DNA of 64,000 nucleotides from Gracilimonas sp. (GCF_017641085.1 NZ_JAEPPI010000002.1:620001-684000); one strand, 5' to 3'. Shown: positions 36,095-44,583, counted from the first letter of the stretch. Notes: generated from the letters alone by a model not told the origin. Numbers and translations are program-made.

Positions 36095-37057
36095 CTATAA
36101 TTGTTCTTTGCCGGCATTTATGACTTCATCAACTGCTGCTTGTAATGGACCGGAATGCCACGCACCCGCTGCTTTTTTATGTCCGCCACCATTAAATTTA
36201 CGGGCCCATTTATTTACATCAATATCGCTTTGAGAACGCAGGCTCAGCTTCACCCGGTCTCCGTCTTCCCGGAATAATACACACGCTTTCACGCCTTCCA
36301 CGCTCAGTGGGTATTGTACAAAGCCCTCGGTGTCTTCATTCGAAGTGCCGGTTTGCTCGAACATATCGCGGGTAATGGTGATGGTTGAAATTTTACCACC
36401 GGCATGAAGCTCAATAGTATCCAGGGCAAGGCTTAGCAGTTTCAGCTGTCGCAATGGACGTGAACTGTAAATCTTTTCTGTGATCTGATTTGGGGTGAAG
36501 CCGCCCCGATCCAGTAAGTCGGCCGCAGCATGGAGGGTTCCGGGTTTAACACTGTCAAACTGGAACGAGCCGGTATCGGTAACGAGACCGAGGTACATGG
36601 CTTTTGCTGCATGTTCATCAATTTGCTGAGGATCGTGTTCGGCATACAGCCTGTACACCAGTTCACAGGTTGAAGAAGCTTCCACTTCAGAAACAAACTC
36701 CTCGAAAATATCATCCGGGTCAGGGTGATGATCGATCATGTAAACCGGCTTGCTCAGTTCGGAAATCTTCTCAGCGGTTCCACCAAAACGATGAAGTGCA
36801 TTTCCATCAACTACTATAAAGGCATCAAAGTCCGAAAGCTCAGCCTCTGTAGGTTTTGAAATGGGGAAAAAGTCGAGCAACCAGGCCATATTTTCCGGTA
36901 TCGAATCTTCATTGAAAGCCGATGTTTCGATCCCGTTCTTTTGTAGCCATAAGCAAAGTGCTACTTGCGAGCCCAGACAGTCACCATCGGGGCGGACGTG
37001 AGAAAAAACAGCTACTTTTTGATGTTGTACTATTTTTGAAATAAAGTTTTTAAACAT
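36095..37057 (-). CDS. nrnA: Bifunctional oligoribonuclease/PAP phosphatase NrnA-like (DHH-DHHA1)
   Basis: This 320-residue protein carries the DHH phosphoesterase motifs SHVRPDGDCLGS near residue 19, VVDGNALHRFG near 82, and DHHPDPDD near 104. The C-terminal DHHA1 substrate-binding motif is GGGHKKAAGAW near residue 290. NrnA degrades nanoRNA and can dephosphorylate pAp, replacing Orn in many phyla. It is divergent from the thiamine pyrophosphokinase gene, with 85 bp between starts. Confidence 0.92.
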   Translation of the reverse strand: MFKNFISKIVQHQKVAVFSHVRPDGDCLGSQVALCLWLQKNGIETSAFNEDSIPENMAWLLDFFPISKPTEAELSDFDAFIVVDGNALHRFGGTAEKISELSKPVYMIDHHPDPDDIFEEFVSEVEASSTCELVYRLYAEHDPQQIDEHAAKAMYLGLVTDTGSFQFDSVKPGTLHAAADLLDRGGFTPNQITEKIYSSRPLRQLKLLSLALDTIELHAGGKISTITITRDMFEQTGTSNEDTEGFVQYPLSVEGVKACVLFREDGDRVKLSLRSQSDIDVNKWARKFNGGGHKKAAGAWHSGPLQAAVDEVINAGKEQL

Positions 37058-37142
37058 AAAATCTCCTTGGCGTCAAAAATAGGCGAACATTGCCACAAAT
37101 CCATTTATTTTAAGGGGAAAATCTATCATCAAAGAAAATGGC

Positions 37143-37757
37143 ATGCATGCAGTTATAGTCAGTAATGGTTTTCCCCCTTCCAAAGATTTACTTGAGGAAG
37201 AATTGAAATCTGCAGATTTGATCATCGGTGCGGATGGCGGGGGAAATACGCTGCTTTCCCACGGACTAACCCCCCATGTGGTTATCGGAGATATGGATAG
37301 TTTTGAAAAGCCCGGTTCGGTTGAGTTTGAAATTATTCATGATGTTGATCAGGAAACCAATGACCTGGAAAAGGCATTGTCTCTCGCACTTTATCGGGAC
37401 GTGGAAACCTGCACAGTGCTGGGAGCCTTTGGCAGAAGAATGGATCATTCCCTGAAAAACCTGTCTGTTCTGAAACGGTTTGATCCTGCGTTTGGCCGGC
37501 TTGTTTTTAAGGATGAACGATTAATAGCTCAAATGGTCAATTCAAGCTTTTCGGCAGAACTGCCTGTTGGAAGTATTATCTCTTTATTTCCTCTTTCCGG
37601 GAAAGTAACCGGCATCACCACAAAAGGACTGAAGTACCCGTTGAATGATGAGATTCTGGAAAATGGAGAGCGGGACGGAACCTCTAATGAGAATGTGGAA
37701 CCGGAATTCTCCATCGAGATTAAAAGCGGAGACCTGGTGGTTTTTATTGAAAATTAA
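37143..37757 (+). CDS. thiN: Thiamine pyrophosphokinase
   Basis: The 204-residue protein has the TPK catalytic motifs GADGGGNTLLSHG near residue 29, VVIGDMDS near 45, the D-x2-TND motif in DVDQETNDLEKAL near 61, and GAFGRRMDHSLKNL near 97. It pyrophosphorylates thiamine to the active cofactor. The nearest convergent gene encodes a PnuC-family transporter; in Bacteroidota-type genomes PnuC homologues linked to thiN often carry thiamine (PnuT). No TPP riboswitch is visible upstream. Confidence 0.92.
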   Translation: MHAVIVSNGFPPSKDLLEEELKSADLIIGADGGGNTLLSHGLTPHVVIGDMDSFEKPGSVEFEIIHDVDQETNDLEKALSLALYRDVETCTVLGAFGRRMDHSLKNLSVLKRFDPAFGRLVFKDERLIAQMVNSSFSAELPVGSIISLFPLSGKVTGITTKGLKYPLNDEILENGERDGTSNENVEPEFSIEIKSGDLVVFIEN

Positions 37758-37767
37758 AAATTCAGAA

Positions 37768-37813
37768 TTAAAAATTTAAAATTAACCAATCCGACTTAAT
37801 TTTAAATTTTTAA
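37768..37813. terminator. Bidirectional terminator-like 18-bp perfect inverted repeat
   Basis: The AT-only arm at 37768-37785 (TTAAAAATTTAAAATTAA) is exactly complementary to 37796-37813, with a 10-nt loop. It sits between the convergent thiN and PnuC-family stops, with A and T tracts on both sides, so it can end transcription in either direction. Confidence 0.75.
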
Positions 37814-37826
37814 ATACTGTCAGAAT

Positions 37827-38459
37827 CTACACGGGTGATGGATCCTGCTTTTCCTGCTGCTCTTCCAGAGATTTCTTCCAGGCCAGGTACCCGGCGATAG
37901 CGAGTCCTGTAAAGACCAGAAACTGAAAGCTGGTTAATACCAATTCCTTGTAAAAATAGAGGGGGATGGAAATCAGGTCCGTTATAATCCATGCGATCCA
38001 GCTTTCAAGCTTTTTACGTGCCATCAACCACATGCCGGCAATAGCAAAGCAGGTGGTGGTCGAATCCCAAAAGGCTACATCGCTGTCGGTAAAATTTGAG
38101 AGCACGAAATACAGTATCCCAAAAGAGCTAAGCAGAATTCCAATGGTAATCAGGTTTTCTTTTGCACTGTTGATAGTAACCCGCACCTGATCCCGGCTGT
38201 CGTCTTTGGGGTGAATCCAATAGTACCAGCCGTATACACTCATTATAAAATAATAGAAATTCACCCCCATGTCGGCATACAGCTTGTACTGAAAAGCGAG
38301 ATATACATAAATTAACACGCTGATGATACCGGTGGGATACACCCAGATATTTTCCTTCATAGAAAACCAGACGCTCATAAGTCCGGTTGTTACGGCGATC
38401 CATTCAAGTGCGGTGGTTTGAATGATCCCGTTTATAATGCCGTCGATGATGTATTCCAT
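37827..38459 (-). CDS. PnuC-family vitamin precursor transporter
   Basis: The 210-residue protein has seven TM segments and the family patterns LEWIAVTTGLMSVWFSMKEN near residue 17 and the YGWYYWIHP motif near 96. PnuC proteins facilitate uptake of nicotinamide riboside; the PnuT and PnuX branches take thiamine and riboflavin. The opposing thiN gene 69 bp away, and the absence of any nadR or NMN kinase gene, make thiamine a reasonable alternative substrate. Sequence alone here does not settle it. Confidence 0.88.
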   Translation of the reverse strand: MEYIIDGIINGIIQTTALEWIAVTTGLMSVWFSMKENIWVYPTGIISVLIYVYLAFQYKLYADMGVNFYYFIMSVYGWYYWIHPKDDSRDQVRVTINSAKENLITIGILLSSFGILYFVLSNFTDSDVAFWDSTTTCFAIAGMWLMARKKLESWIAWIITDLISIPLYFYKELVLTSFQFLVFTGLAIAGYLAWKKSLEEQQEKQDPSPV

Positions 38460-38548
38460 AGGGTGCTTTTCTGATGAGCGGCAAAAATAGAAAAATTCTG
38501 TAAGGAATATGGGCTTCAGTGCTCTTACCTAAAAACTGAATGATTGAA

Positions 38549-38646
38549 GTCATCTTGAGGGTACTCCCGAAAGATCTTCACAAGCAAGTACAGGTATCTA
38601 CTTTAGAATATATCTGTGAAGATTCTTCGCTATCACTCAGAATGAC
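38549..38646. repeat. 98-nt hairpin repeat, copy A (upstream of GIY-YIG gene)
   Basis: It runs from GTCATCTTGAGGGTACTCCC to TATCACTCAGAATGAC. Its left 34 nt and right 32 nt are roughly inverted complements (GTCATCTTGAG with CTCAGAATGAC, AGATCTTCACA with TGTGAAGATTC), so each copy folds into one long stem. The same-orientation copy B, also 98 nt, lies at 39040-39137. The open frame of the nuclease gene runs in from this repeat. Confidence 0.88.
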
Positions 38647-38662
38647 TTTAATCACTATTGAT

Positions 38663-38986
38663 ATGGATAATGCAACTTACATTGTAACTAACCCTGCAAG
38701 AAAAGTGCTGTACACTGGAGTCACAAGTAACCTTCCGCGGAGAATTGTTGAGCATTACCTGAACCGCGGAAATAAGAAGTCCTATGCGGGTCGGTACTTT
38801 TGTTATTGTCTGATTTGGTATGATGTTTTCCCTACCATGTACGAAGCGATTGAAGCAGAAAAAAGATTGAAGGGGAAGACGAGGGCATGGAAGGAGCAAT
38901 TAATAGCAGAGACAAACCCGGAATGGAAATTTTTGAATAAAGAAGTACTTGGAGAATGGCCGCCAAGAAAAACACTGCCCTCTTGA
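38663..38986 (+). CDS. Single-domain GIY-YIG endonuclease
   Basis: The 107-residue protein is essentially one GIY-YIG domain. TYIVTNPARKVLYTGVTSNL at residues 5-24 gives the YIV and YTG forms of the two motif halves, followed by R27 (PRRIVEH), then EHY, an E at VFPTMYEAIEAEKRLK and N at LNKEV. I chose the ATG at 38663; the frame is open upstream through repeat copy A to 38540, and ATG 38642 lies inside the repeat end. Members are related to the URI/UPF0213 group of unknown substrate. The gene sits exactly between two same-orientation 98-nt hairpin repeats, a possible nuclease-plus-target unit. Confidence 0.88.
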   Translation: MDNATYIVTNPARKVLYTGVTSNLPRRIVEHYLNRGNKKSYAGRYFCYCLIWYDVFPTMYEAIEAEKRLKGKTRAWKEQLIAETNPEWKFLNKEVLGEWPPRKTLPS

Positions 38987-39039
38987 ACTTGTAACGAAAG
39001 AGATGTGTGCCGTGTCATCCAAATAAATGCCAATCAGAA

Positions 39040-39137
39040 GTCATCTTGAGGGTACCCCCGAAAGATCTTCACAAGCAAGAGCAGGCAGTTGGTTTTAATT
39101 AAGCTTGTAAAGATTCTTCGTTATCACTCAGAATGAC
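39040..39137. repeat. 98-nt hairpin repeat, copy B (downstream of GIY-YIG gene)
   Basis: Same length and orientation as the copy at 38549-38646. The first 40 nt differ at one position and the last 25 nt at about one; the central 30 nt have diverged. The ends again form a long inverted repeat. It is followed 17 bp later by the stop of the minus-strand small gene. Confidence 0.88.
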
Positions 39138-39153
39138 CATTATAAATGTCAGG

Positions 39154-39441
39154 CTATCGCCCCTTTAATACGCCTGAAAGATTTAGCTTGTGAATGGGAA
39201 TGAGATACGTGGAAAGCATTTCGTCTTTATGGATGCCCAGTTCACCGGTTCCGCGGAAGTCAACCATACACACTTTTTCGGCAGTTTGTACCACTTCACC
39301 AATACCGTAATATTCCGGGCTGGGGCCGTAGTACACCAAGTCGCCCGTGCGGAGCGTGTTCTTTGCCCGGCGGTGATAGGGAAGGATCACAGGGAGTAGA
39401 TCAAGTCGGTAAGAAAGTCTTCGTTTTTTTGAACTTCCCAT
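39154..39441 (-). CDS. Small basic protein with SH3-like barrel
   Basis: Starting at the ATG at 39441, 5 bp after tsaE, gives a 95-residue protein. The first 30 residues are basic (GSSKKRRLSYRLDLLP). The rest looks like a small beta barrel: TGDLVYYGPSPEYYGIGEVV, then KVCMVDFRGTGELGIH. This resembles the beta-barrel entry domain of CarD/Mfd-type or KOW-like proteins, but I do not recognise a family with confidence. The open frame extends 63 bp into tsaE, which I treat as untranslated. It is the last gene of the porX-tsaE operon. Confidence 0.6.
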   Translation of the reverse strand: MGSSKKRRLSYRLDLLPVILPYHRRAKNTLRTGDLVYYGPSPEYYGIGEVVQTAEKVCMVDFRGTGELGIHKDEMLSTYLIPIHKLNLSGVLKGR

Positions 39442-39445
39442 CAGT

Positions 39446-39868
39446 TTACTGCTTCTGATGAATAATGATTTTGCGTTTATTTTCAGGGAGATGCGACATC
39501 TCAACCCAAATGGCGTCTTCAGGAATCAGCCCGTCTATTTTTTCAGGCCATTCAACCAGGCAAACGCCATCGCCATAAAAGTATTCTTCGGCTCCGATTT
39601 CCAGAGCTTCCTGTTCGTGTTTCAACCGGTAACAGTCGAAATGATAAACGGGAGTATCACCGGAATATTCATGAATTAAAGTATAGGTAGGAGAGCTGAC
39701 TTTTTCAGGTTCAATTCCAAAAAAAGAAGCTACTCCTTTTACAAAATGGGTTTTCCCGGCGCCTAAGTCTCCGGCCAGGCAAACTACATCTCCGGGTGTC
39801 AATTGCTTACCAAACTCGAAACCAATGCGAATGGTTTCATCAACCGATGAACTTTGGAACTGCTGCAC
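39446..39868 (-). CDS. tsaE: tRNA threonylcarbamoyladenosine ATPase TsaE
   Basis: This 140-residue P-loop protein has GDLGAGKTHFVKG near residue 34 and the TsaE switch motif SPTYTLIHEY near 59. The aromatic/acidic segment VYHFDCYRL near residue 74 and VCLVEWPE near 102 complete the family pattern. It supports the TsaBD complex in t6A37 tRNA modification. The stop-to-start gap to porX upstream is 1 bp, so the two are cotranscribed. Confidence 0.94.
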   Translation of the reverse strand: MQQFQSSSVDETIRIGFEFGKQLTPGDVVCLAGDLGAGKTHFVKGVASFFGIEPEKVSSPTYTLIHEYSGDTPVYHFDCYRLKHEQEALEIGAEEYFYGDGVCLVEWPEKIDGLIPEDAIWVEMSHLPENKRKIIIHQKQ

Positions 39869-39869
39869 G

Positions 39870-41411
39870 TTACTTGGGAGTTAAAGTGGCTACGGGTAAT
39901 ATCATCTCTTCCATTGAAGCCCCTCCATGCTGGAAGGTGTCCCGGTACCGGTTCTGATATTTGTGATAGTTGGTTGGATACACAAAGTAATAATCCTCCC
40001 GGGCGATGATGTAATTATTCACAGCTCCTACTTTTGGCAGGCGGTATTGTTCCGGGTCATCCATAAAAACAACTGCATCGGATTCATCGGCCTTAAGATT
40101 TCGGCCATATTTATACCGAAGATTGGTGGCGGTGTCTTTATCGCCATACACTTTTGTGTCACGCAACGCACGAACCGAGCCGTGGTCGGTAGTAATGATC
40201 AGGGTGACATTCTCTTTGGCCAATCCTTTAAACATCTGCAGTAATGAGGAATGCTGAAACCACGCCTCTGTTACCGAGCGAAAAGCCGATACATCGGGGG
40301 CTAATTCCTTAATCACGTCGGAGTCGGACCGGGAGTGAACCAGTGTATCCACAAAATTAAAAACAAAAGCAGCCAGTTTGGACTGTGCGTAGCTTCCAAT
40401 TTTATCGGCCACTTTCCGTCCGGCTTCGGCATTCAGAATTTTTTCATACTTAAATTTGATGTCGATGCCATCACGCTCCAGTTGTTTGCGTAACAGTTCT
40501 TCTTCATGCCGGTTCAGGGAAGATTCATCCTGCCCCTGTTGCCATAATTCCGGATACATGCGTTCTATATCGGAAGGGTACAATCCAGAGAAAATGGCAT
40601 TTCGGGAATACGGGGTGGCTGTAGGTAAAATGGAGTAGTAGAAATCGGTATCAATGGAAAAATAGTTAGAGAGGAAAGGCTCGAATACCAGCCATTGGTC
40701 GTACCGCATGCAGTCGATCAGGAAAAACATCACTTTCTCGTCTTTCTCCAGATGCGGATTCACATACTTTTTAAAAATCTCCTGCGAAAGCAACGGCCGC
40801 CCCTCATCTTTTTTTACCCAGTCTTTGTACTCCTGGTTTACAAACTTGCCGAATTCCTTGTTGGCCTGCTGAAACTGATCATCCAGAACCTGAATGAGCC
40901 CTTCGTCACCGGAGCCTAAATCAATCTGCCAGTTGGTAAGTTCTTTGTAGATGTCAATCCATTCTTTCCAGTGAGTGCCGGGGTGAATGCGTGATGAGAG
41001 CTCGTTGAACTGCTTCAGGTAGGTTTGAGCCGATTTTTCGGATTGTATGCGGCTCCGTTCAAGCAATCGTTTTGTAGTGAGTAAAATCTGGTTTGGGTTC
41101 ACCGGCTTGATGAGGTAATCAGAGATCTTGCCGCCAATGGCGTCTTCCATGATCGATTCTTCCTCACTCTTTGTGATCATCACCACGGGAAGAGAGGGCT
41201 GAATGGATTTGATTTTCTCGAGGGTTTCGATACCGCCCATTCCCGGCATTTGCTCATCCAGGTAAACGATATCGAATGGCTCGGAGGAAATCATGCTCAC
41301 TGCATCATCTCCGTTGGCAACCGGAGTGATTTCGAATCCCTTTTTCTCTAAAAATATGATATGTGATTGCAGCTGATCGATCTCATCATCTGCCCAAAGT
41401 ATTTTTGGCAT
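39870..41411 (-). CDS. porX: PorX-like response regulator-PglZ phosphatase, type IX secretion regulator
   Basis: I start at ATG 41411 ([10 protein letters not shown]), 27 bp inside the longest frame, because the receiver domain begins there. Counted from it, the acidic pocket is D8-D9, the phosphoacceptor D52 ([11 protein letters not shown]) and K102 is in LIKP. A helical linker follows, then an alkaline-phosphatase-superfamily PglZ domain with D233 ([10 protein letters not shown]), the TATPYSRN nucleophile region near 264-271 and TTDHGSVR. PorX controls type IX secretion in Bacteroidota and has been reported as an oligonucleotide phosphodiesterase. A T9SS cargo protein occurs at 46525. PorY and the T9SS core genes are not in this window. 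Confidence 0.92.
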   Translation of the reverse strand: MPKILWADDEIDQLQSHIIFLEKKGFEITPVANGDDAVSMISSEPFDIVYLDEQMPGMGGIETLEKIKSIQPSLPVVMITKSEEESIMEDAIGGKISDYLIKPVNPNQILLTTKRLLERSRIQSEKSAQTYLKQFNELSSRIHPGTHWKEWIDIYKELTNWQIDLGSGDEGLIQVLDDQFQQANKEFGKFVNQEYKDWVKKDEGRPLLSQEIFKKYVNPHLEKDEKVMFFLIDCMRYDQWLVFEPFLSNYFSIDTDFYYSILPTATPYSRNAIFSGLYPSDIERMYPELWQQGQDESSLNRHEEELLRKQLERDGIDIKFKYEKILNAEAGRKVADKIGSYAQSKLAAFVFNFVDTLVHSRSDSDVIKELAPDVSAFRSVTEAWFQHSSLLQMFKGLAKENVTLIITTDHGSVRALRDTKVYGDKDTATNLRYKYGRNLKADESDAVVFMDDPEQYRLPKVGAVNNYIIAREDYYFVYPTNYHKYQNRYRDTFQHGGASMEEMILPVATLTPK

Positions 41412-41433
41412 GAAATAGTCTTCCTTTAGTTTT

Positions 41434-41514
41434 GCCACGAAATCTCAAAAACACGAAATGCATTAAATTCGCGCACTTCGTTCTTTATCTATTGTACGTT
41501 CGTGTTCTAGTGGC
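41434..41514. repeat. Inverted repeat with GCCAC/GTGGC ends
   Basis: GCCACGAAA at 41434 and GTGGC at 41510-41514 bound the element, with an inner pair ACACGAA and TTCGTGT. It belongs to the same family as the repeat at 19682-19747. It lies between the ComEA-like gene and porX. Confidence 0.65.
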
Positions 41515-41525
41515 GTTAATAATAT

Positions 41526-42065
41526 TCAATCTATAAGTTTTATGTATGGGCGGATATTTTCCAGCCGCTTTTCACCGATGCCCTTTACATTAAGCAGTTC
41601 CTCTATGGAATCAAAACCGCCATTGGCTTCTCTATATTCAATAATTCGGCCGGCATATGCTTCTCCGATACCGTTCAGGGTTTGAAGTTCAGCGCTCGTT
41701 GCGGTATTCAGGTTAATGATTTTAAGGGATGCCGGTTCATCCTGTTTAGGAACCTTTTCCATTTTTTTTACCGTCTGCTCCACCTCTTCTGAAGCTGGAG
41801 TTTCACTAACTGTCAGCTGTGGATTATATTTTTGATCCAGCTCTTTTTGTTCCTGTCGAAGTTCTTCACTTCGCTTTTCAAACTCAGCAATAAGAGCATC
41901 ATATTTTTCCTGGCTGTAGTTGAACGTTTTGGTAAGGAAAAAATTCACCGTAAAGAGTACGGCTAAAAGCACAAGCAGAACAGAAATGGAAATCCGCTCA
42001 CTTCTTGAAATCTGGAGTCGTTCTATCCAGAAGAATGCTTTGCGTTTTAGGTCGTTAAATTTCAT
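41526..42065 (-). CDS. ComEA-like helix-hairpin-helix protein with TM anchor
   Basis: The 179-residue protein has a basic N-terminus, a single TM helix at about 27-46 (SISVLLVLLAVLFTVNFF), a coiled-coil segment rich in E/K/Q at about 55-85, and a C-terminal double HhH domain (114-176) with INLNTATSAELQTLNGIG and LNVKGIGEKRLENI. ComEA-type HhH proteins bind DNA at the membrane during natural transformation. This one has an extended coiled coil instead of a short linker, so a DNA-uptake role is likely but not certain. Confidence 0.87.
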   Translation of the reverse strand: MKFNDLKRKAFFWIERLQISRSERISISVLLVLLAVLFTVNFFLTKTFNYSQEKYDALIAEFEKRSEELRQEQKELDQKYNPQLTVSETPASEEVEQTVKKMEKVPKQDEPASLKIINLNTATSAELQTLNGIGEAYAGRIIEYREANGGFDSIEELLNVKGIGEKRLENIRPYIKLID

Positions 42066-42118
42066 GTACTAATATGGCTGAGGCAGGACAAAAACTCAAT
42101 AGAAATATTCAGAATAAC

Positions 42119-42233
42119 CCCCGTAGAGCGGACAGGCTGTCCGTTCTACGGGGTTAAAAAACAAAATAGCGCAAGCGTCCGCTTGTGCGGTTGGTAATCC
42201 AAACCTGTATATAAAAGTCCAAGCGGACGCTTG
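42119..42233. repeat. Three consecutive palindromic intergenic repeats
   Basis: The first hairpin, 42119-42153, pairs CCCCGTAGA with TCTACGGGG and inside that CGGACAG with CTGTCCG. The second, 42169-42188, pairs GCGCAAGC with GCTTGTGC. The third, 42220-42233, pairs CAAGCG with CGCTTG around GA and is the reverse form of the second. They occupy the divergent gap between the ComEA-like gene and the alpha/beta hydrolase gene. Confidence 0.8.
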
Positions 42234-42335
42234 AACTATTCATAATTCAGAAATTCATTCTGAATAAGGTTAGCACATCTAATTCTTCCCTTGTTTCCAA
42301 AGACAAGAAGTGGGAAGTTTGGAAAAATTTATTTC

Positions 42336-43127
42336 ATGAGCGAACAGAACATATTTACCTATCAGCATCAAAAAATTGTCTTTGAAAAAGTGGGCGAGGG
42401 AAAGCCGCTGGTAATTCTTCACGGTTGGGGAAGCAGTAAGCGCGTGATGATGCCGGTTGCCCGAAACCTGGCACACCTTCGAACAAGTTATGTATTGGAT
42501 TTACCTGGTTTCGGTGATTCTCCCGAACCATCCCGGGCCTGGAGTATTGATGACTACGCTGACGCCGTTGAGGAATTCATAGCGTCCCTTGGTGAAGAAA
42601 AAGTGGACGTTCTGGTTCATTCTTTTGGAGGGCGAGTTATTCTTAAGCTTTGTGCCCGAGACTTTGGTAAAGCTCACATCGATAAAGTACTGATAACGGG
42701 CGGTGCCGGAATGAAGCCCAAGCGCTCGGTGAAATTTTACGTCAGAAAGTACACCGCTAAAATTCTGAAAGCACCGTTTATGATTTTACCCGGTTCACTT
42801 CGTGAAAAAGCTCTGGGCTGGTTACGGTCAACATCACTGTGGAAGAGCCTGGGATCCAGCGATTACAGTAAACTTTCCGGAGTTATGAGGGAGACTTTCG
42901 TGAAATCGGTGACGGAATACCTAGAATCTTCGTTACCACAAATTCCGCATGAAGTGTTATTGCTATGGGGCAGAAATGATGATGCCACTCCGGTTTACCA
43001 GGGAGAGAGAATCGAGAAAGGAATTAAAAATGCAGCACTGGTAATTATCGAAGATGCCGGGCATTATGCCTTTCTGGATAAGCCGAAACAATTTGCGAGA
43101 ATTGCAGAGGCCTTTTTTAAAGGCTAA
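42336..43127 (+). CDS. Alpha/beta hydrolase
   Basis: I use the ATG at 42336; the frame is open to a TTG at 42291 but the extra residues are basic and unrelated to the fold. The 263-residue protein has the oxyanion motif HGWGSS near residue 29, nucleophile S96 in VHSFGGR, D215 in WGRNDDATP and H243 in DAGHYAF, the complete Ser-His-Asp triad. It is cytoplasmic and resembles BioH/MhpC-type esterases. The substrate is unknown. The 270-bp upstream gap is filled with palindromic repeats. Confidence 0.9.
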   Translation: MSEQNIFTYQHQKIVFEKVGEGKPLVILHGWGSSKRVMMPVARNLAHLRTSYVLDLPGFGDSPEPSRAWSIDDYADAVEEFIASLGEEKVDVLVHSFGGRVILKLCARDFGKAHIDKVLITGGAGMKPKRSVKFYVRKYTAKILKAPFMILPGSLREKALGWLRSTSLWKSLGSSDYSKLSGVMRETFVKSVTEYLESSLPQIPHEVLLLWGRNDDATPVYQGERIEKGIKNAALVIIEDAGHYAFLDKPKQFARIAEAFFKG

Positions 43128-43285
43128 GGTATTCCGGCTTTTGCCGTCTTAAATATACCTCGTGCCTGATGATCGGCATTGGTTCGTAAAAGTGGATAGC
43201 ACTGAATCCTCCTGCTTCCAATACTGAGTGTAAGAGTCGGACTGCTCAAGCATTCAATTATAATAAAGTATCTTCTATTCCCGAA

Positions 43286-43361
43286 TAGTTATAACTAAAG
43301 CGTATTATGATCCTGTATAGTTATAACTAAAATGGATTGTATTCCTGAATAGTTATATATT
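43286..43361. promoter_or_regulatory. Three 32-bp-spaced TAGTTATAACTA palindromes, operator-like array
   Basis: The 12-bp perfect palindrome TAGTTATAACTA occurs at 43286-43297 and 43318-43329, and a partial copy (TAGTTATATATT) at 43350-43361. The spacing is exactly 32 bp each time, about three helical turns, so bound dimers would face the same side of the DNA. Each is preceded by a (T/G)AT(T)CC-like segment, making a 32-bp tandem unit. The array ends 32 bp before the ATP-binding gene start. Confidence 0.7.
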
Positions 43362-43393
43362 TGGTATAAATTATATCGTGAAAGGTTAAGCTA

Positions 43394-44524
43394 ATGATTG
43401 AAAGACAGTTACAACAGTTGGTAAAAGAAAGATTATTCAGCGGTAAGGCTGTTGTTTTGACTGGGCCAAGGCAAGTGGGGAAAACGACACTAATACACAC
43501 CATTCTGGAAGATAAAGAATACACTGTCCGCTTTTTGGATGGAGACGATCCAACGGTGCGGAGATTACTGGACGAGCCTAACACTGAACAAATAAAACAA
43601 TTAATCGGTGATGCAGAAATTGTATTTATCGATGAAGCTCAGCGGATGGGAACGATCGGTCTAACGGCGAAAATAATTACCGATCAGTTCCCAGAAAAAC
43701 AGCTCATTTTGAGTGGCTCATCAGCATTTGAATTAAATAGCAGTATTCAGGAACCTTTGACGGGAAGAAAATGGTCATTCAACTTGTTTCCAATAAGTTG
43801 GAAAGAATGGCAGGATCATGTTGGGTATTTGAAATCAGAGCAGGATTTAGAGAACAGATTGGTTTTCGGTTTCTATCCAGATGTATTGAATAATTCTGAC
43901 CATCAATCGGAGGTGCTGGATGAATTGGTTGAAAGCTATCTGTATAAAGACATATTGAACTATGCCGGGATCCGAAAGCCAGAAGTGATTCAGAAGGTAG
44001 TGCAGGCAATTTCATATCAGGTTGGGCAGGAAGTGGTTTATAAAGAAGTAGGGGATTTAGTAGGGTTAGATCCCAAAACGGTAGCAAGCTATATTGATAT
44101 TTTAGAAAAAGCCTATGTCGTTATTAGGTTGCCAGCATATAGCCGGAATCTTCGAAATGAGATCAAGAAAAATCAGAAAATCTATTTCTACGATAATGGG
44201 GTTCGAAATGCGGTGATTCATGATTACGGAGTTTTTGCCACCCGAACTGATAAAGGAGCACTTTGGGAGAATTTTTTAATAAGTGAACGCCTCAAGCAAC
44301 TGCGATATGCCAAAAATAAGTCGGACATGTATTTCTGGAGAACAAAACAGCATCAGGAAGTTGACTATGTTGAAGTATCGGGAAAGGTCATTTCGGGTTT
44401 TGAATTCAAATGGAATCCAAAAAGAAGTATTCGATTTCCAAAAACGTTCACCAAAAATTATTCGGAAGACGTGAAAGGAATTAATCGGGATAACTTTAGG
44501 GAATTTGTTTTACCTGATTTTTGA
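43394..44524 (+). CDS. AAA ATPase-DUF4143 protein
   Basis: The 376-residue protein has an N-terminal P-loop (LTGPRQVGKTTL at about 22-33), Walker B VFIDEAQ near residue 75 and the sensor LSGSSAFEL. A DUF4143 region follows with a winged-helix segment (VYKEVGDLVGLDPKTVASYI) and a restriction-endonuclease-like end with VDYVEVSG and GFEFKWN. The family is widespread, patchily distributed and AT-rich here relative to neighbours, which suggests horizontal acquisition. Function is unknown; roles in nucleic acid processing or stress have been proposed. An array of phased palindromes sits just upstream. Confidence 0.88.
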   Translation: MIERQLQQLVKERLFSGKAVVLTGPRQVGKTTLIHTILEDKEYTVRFLDGDDPTVRRLLDEPNTEQIKQLIGDAEIVFIDEAQRMGTIGLTAKIITDQFPEKQLILSGSSAFELNSSIQEPLTGRKWSFNLFPISWKEWQDHVGYLKSEQDLENRLVFGFYPDVLNNSDHQSEVLDELVESYLYKDILNYAGIRKPEVIQKVVQAISYQVGQEVVYKEVGDLVGLDPKTVASYIDILEKAYVVIRLPAYSRNLRNEIKKNQKIYFYDNGVRNAVIHDYGVFATRTDKGALWENFLISERLKQLRYAKNKSDMYFWRTKQHQEVDYVEVSGKVISGFEFKWNPKRSIRFPKTFTKNYSEDVKGINRDNFREFVLPDF

Positions 44525-44583
44525 AACGTTCTATTTGAGCAACAGCGAACAACCGTGTTCAAATCTGAATAGTATCTTAATTA

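Noticed and set aside
38540..38662. Extended GIY-YIG protein starting within repeat copy A.
   Set aside because: The repeat occurs without coding sequence at copy B, and the domain starts at MDNATYIV.
38549..39137. CRISPR array, because of two equal-length repeats.
   Set aside because: Only two copies, 491 bp apart, each a long hairpin, with a protein gene between and no cas genes in the window.
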